From Platycnemis pennipes (taxonomy: Eukaryota > Arthropoda > Insecta > Odonata > Platycnemididae), in NCBI GenBank assembly GCA_933228895.1, contig OW121846.1:148508746-148572745 (forward strand): a stretch of 64,000 bases of DNA. The letters run 5' to 3'. The position numbers and the translations under genes were made by a program. Position 1 is the first letter of the stretch. Every line of letters starts with the position of its first letter. Shown here in pieces: positions 62,651-64,000 of this stretch. The notes under the pieces were generated by a model that saw only the letters and a list, made by a program, of their open reading frames with translations, had not been told where the DNA came from and did no database searches.

Positions 62651-63229
62651 ATGATAAATTAATTTTAAAAAATAAAAAAGACAAATCTTGGGCAACTACC
62701 ACACTAAAAAAATGTTTCTTGTTTTGCTTTTTGCACGTTTTTTAACTCTTCTCGTCTTTTTCTTCTTTTTTTAGCTGTATATCTCCTCGGAGATATTTTA
62801 CTTTAAGTCCATGTTGGACATTTTCGCCCTTGTATGGCATTAGTTTTAAGTTTCATTTTCTCGCAAACACACACATGCACATTCCAACGCAAATACTCAC
62901 CCGTCATTGCTCTCATTCAATGTTATGCTACCGGTAAGGGTGAGCAACGCTCACCGGTACGGTTATTTGACGCGCTTACCGGCGCGGTGAGGAGCTTGGG
63001 TGCGAAACGGCATTCAGAAGCCCTGAAGACGACGACCGAGTCGAGAGTGGAAACGTCGGCGGCCAAGGGCAAGGGCCAGATCCCGAGGTGGTGGAGGACC
63101 CGACTTCACGCAAGGTTTTCATTTGGCGTGTGACACAATCAGGGTGGGGGGTTCCTTTGGGCCGATTTCTCACGAAGTACTGAAAATCAGAAAATCGCAA
63201 GGACAGTTAGGTAGGGGTGTCTAACGATG
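62651..63229. other. Unassigned stretch with hairpins
   Basis: GGTGAGCAACGCTCACC (about 62939-62955) is a perfect small hairpin, and ACCGGT-like motifs repeat around it. A plus frame of 99 codons (62834-63133) shows no domain. From 62950 the base composition is GC-richer. Confidence 0.3.
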
Positions 63230-63303
63230 TTTCTCCCGGATTTGAACCGAGAAACCTCCGATCCGTAGCTAGAGGCTCTACGCCCTAGGCCCCCACGACC
63301 CCT
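63230..63303 (-). mobile_element. tRNA-Arg(ACG)-like SINE head or pseudogene
   Basis: On minus, GGGCGTAGAGCCTCTAGCTA then CGGATCGGAG, and CGGTTCAAATCCGGGAG. The anticodon loop CTACGGA gives ACG, and TCTCGGTTCAAATCCGGGA forms a near-perfect T arm. The D arm and acceptor stem are worn and do not pair fully. A SINE head is more likely than a working tRNA. Confidence 0.6.
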
Positions 63304-63382
63304 ACAATTAGGATAATCCAGGGTACATAATCGGAAATGACATACGGTAAAATCCAATTAAAACGTAACTCAAATCTTTGTA

Positions 63383-63607
63383 ATGGCTCATAGTTTTTTG
63401 AATGATGCGTGCAATTTTATATTGAAAACTTACGAATACATTTGGGTACCCAGTGGCGAAGAATTAAAAAAATCAGGATTTGAACTAAAGTATTCTGAGT
63501 TCACAGTCGAGGAGTATGACCCTCACCTCTGGACCCGGCATAGCTGTTGCTCTGTTCCGATTACAAGCGTGCTAGAATATTTTTTCAGTGATTATGTAAA
63601 CACGTAA
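63383..63607 (+). CDS. Unassigned 74-codon open frame
   Basis: ATG at 63383, stop at 63605. The sequence (MAHSFLNDACNFILKTYEYI and on to VPITSVLEYFFSDYVNT) has balanced composition, several aromatic residues and two adjacent Cys. I recognise no family. It could be a small gene, an exon or chance. Confidence 0.2.
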   Translation: MAHSFLNDACNFILKTYEYIWVPSGEELKKSGFELKYSEFTVEEYDPHLWTRHSCCSVPITSVLEYFFSDYVNT

Positions 63608-64000
63608 CAACCGTGAGGTATATATTCTAATGTTAAGCTATAGTTTGCCTTGTCCCGTCGTCGACTCCCAGCTTGCTCCCAGGCAACACTGGCTCCTCTA
63701 TTTAAGCCTTCCGTATGACTCACCTCTCTCTCTGTTATGCTATTTGTTTTCTAAGTTATCGTGCGTATTCTCTGGGCAAAATCCCTTCAATATTTCCTTC
63801 CGCGGCATAAAATTAAAATAATTAGCCGAGTCATGGGTAGAGCCGATTATGGCGGCCATGGAGCATGTGGAATAAACCCGTCAAACGACTCGCGCTGCCA
63901 TTGACTTGAGAAGTTAGCTGCTTCAGCCCATTAACACTTAAGCAGATACGCCGGTCACGGCAGTGGTAAACTGAAGTTGCGTTGGAGTGGTCTCGGTGAA
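63608..64000 (+). promoter_or_regulatory. Possible promoter or LTR cut by the window end
   Basis: CTCTATTTAAGCC (about 63697-63709) resembles a TATA box. AATAAA follows at 63871. The region continues beyond the window, so boundaries of an LTR could not be checked. No coding sequence is seen. Confidence 0.3.

Noticed and set aside
63230..63303. A functional tRNA gene
   Set aside because: The acceptor and D stems do not pair well. A SINE head or pseudogene fits better.

Overview
This window looks like animal nuclear DNA, most probably from an arthropod (an insect is my best guess). The evidence is its transposon content: CR1-type LINEs whose ORF1 carries an esterase domain, jockey-type and RTE-type LINEs, a piggyBac-like element, a pogo/Tigger-like element, a Helitron fragment, and tRNA-headed SINEs. 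The species cannot be named from the sequence. I recognise no host protein-coding gene. The window is a dense, nested transposon graveyard with a few well-preserved elements.

Two related CR1 families dominate; I call them CR1-A and CR1-B. Both end in the same 3' module: a hairpin formed by CCCTGCCAC pairing with GTGGCTTGCAGGG, followed by a short TGTAGA repeat. About 25-30 full, truncated or tail-only copies lie on both strands. The best CR1-B copy (50949-55338, minus) keeps an intact 340-codon ORF1 and an ORF2 broken only by two stop codons. It sits inside a CR1-A copy (about 47540-57027, plus) and is bounded by a 5-bp duplication, ATTTC. A second CR1-B (31480-35187, minus) sits inside an older plus-strand CR1-B (31206-36666), bounded by TAGCT. 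The CR1-A copy has an apparent tandem repeat of about 233 bp upstream of ORF1.

Layout. 1-2000: low-complexity flank with a 20-copy 18-bp minisatellite. 2000-8240: CR1-A and CR1-B fragments and an RTE-like LINE. 8786-8930: a 145-bp insertion with a hammerhead-ribozyme-like fold. 11359-14047: a complete piggyBac-like element with TTAA ends and a decayed transposase. 15089-18437: a complete Tigger-like element with TA ends, a DDE transposase and a PHD finger, inserted in a CR1-B. 19717-22143: CR1-A with a single stop codon. 22150-31200: SINEs, LINE tails, a long foldback and RTE. 31206-36666: nested CR1-B. 37955-41721: CR1 and Helitron pieces, the Helitron split by CR1-B. 44232-47425: CR1 tails and a LINE carrying a 2A-like motif. 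47540-57027: the nested CR1-A/CR1-B pair. 57030-62650: two jockey-like elements in opposite orientation. 62650-64000: tRNA-Arg-like SINE head, unassigned ORFs and a possible promoter.

The elements form a network rather than a pathway. LINE reverse transcriptases could supply SINEs that share the CR1 3' hairpin. Nested insertions give a relative age order. The most unusual items are the 145-bp ribozyme-bearing insertion and its 143-bp relative at 61389-61531, the CR1-tailed SINEs, the 2A-like LINE, and the tandem upstream repeats of CR1-A.
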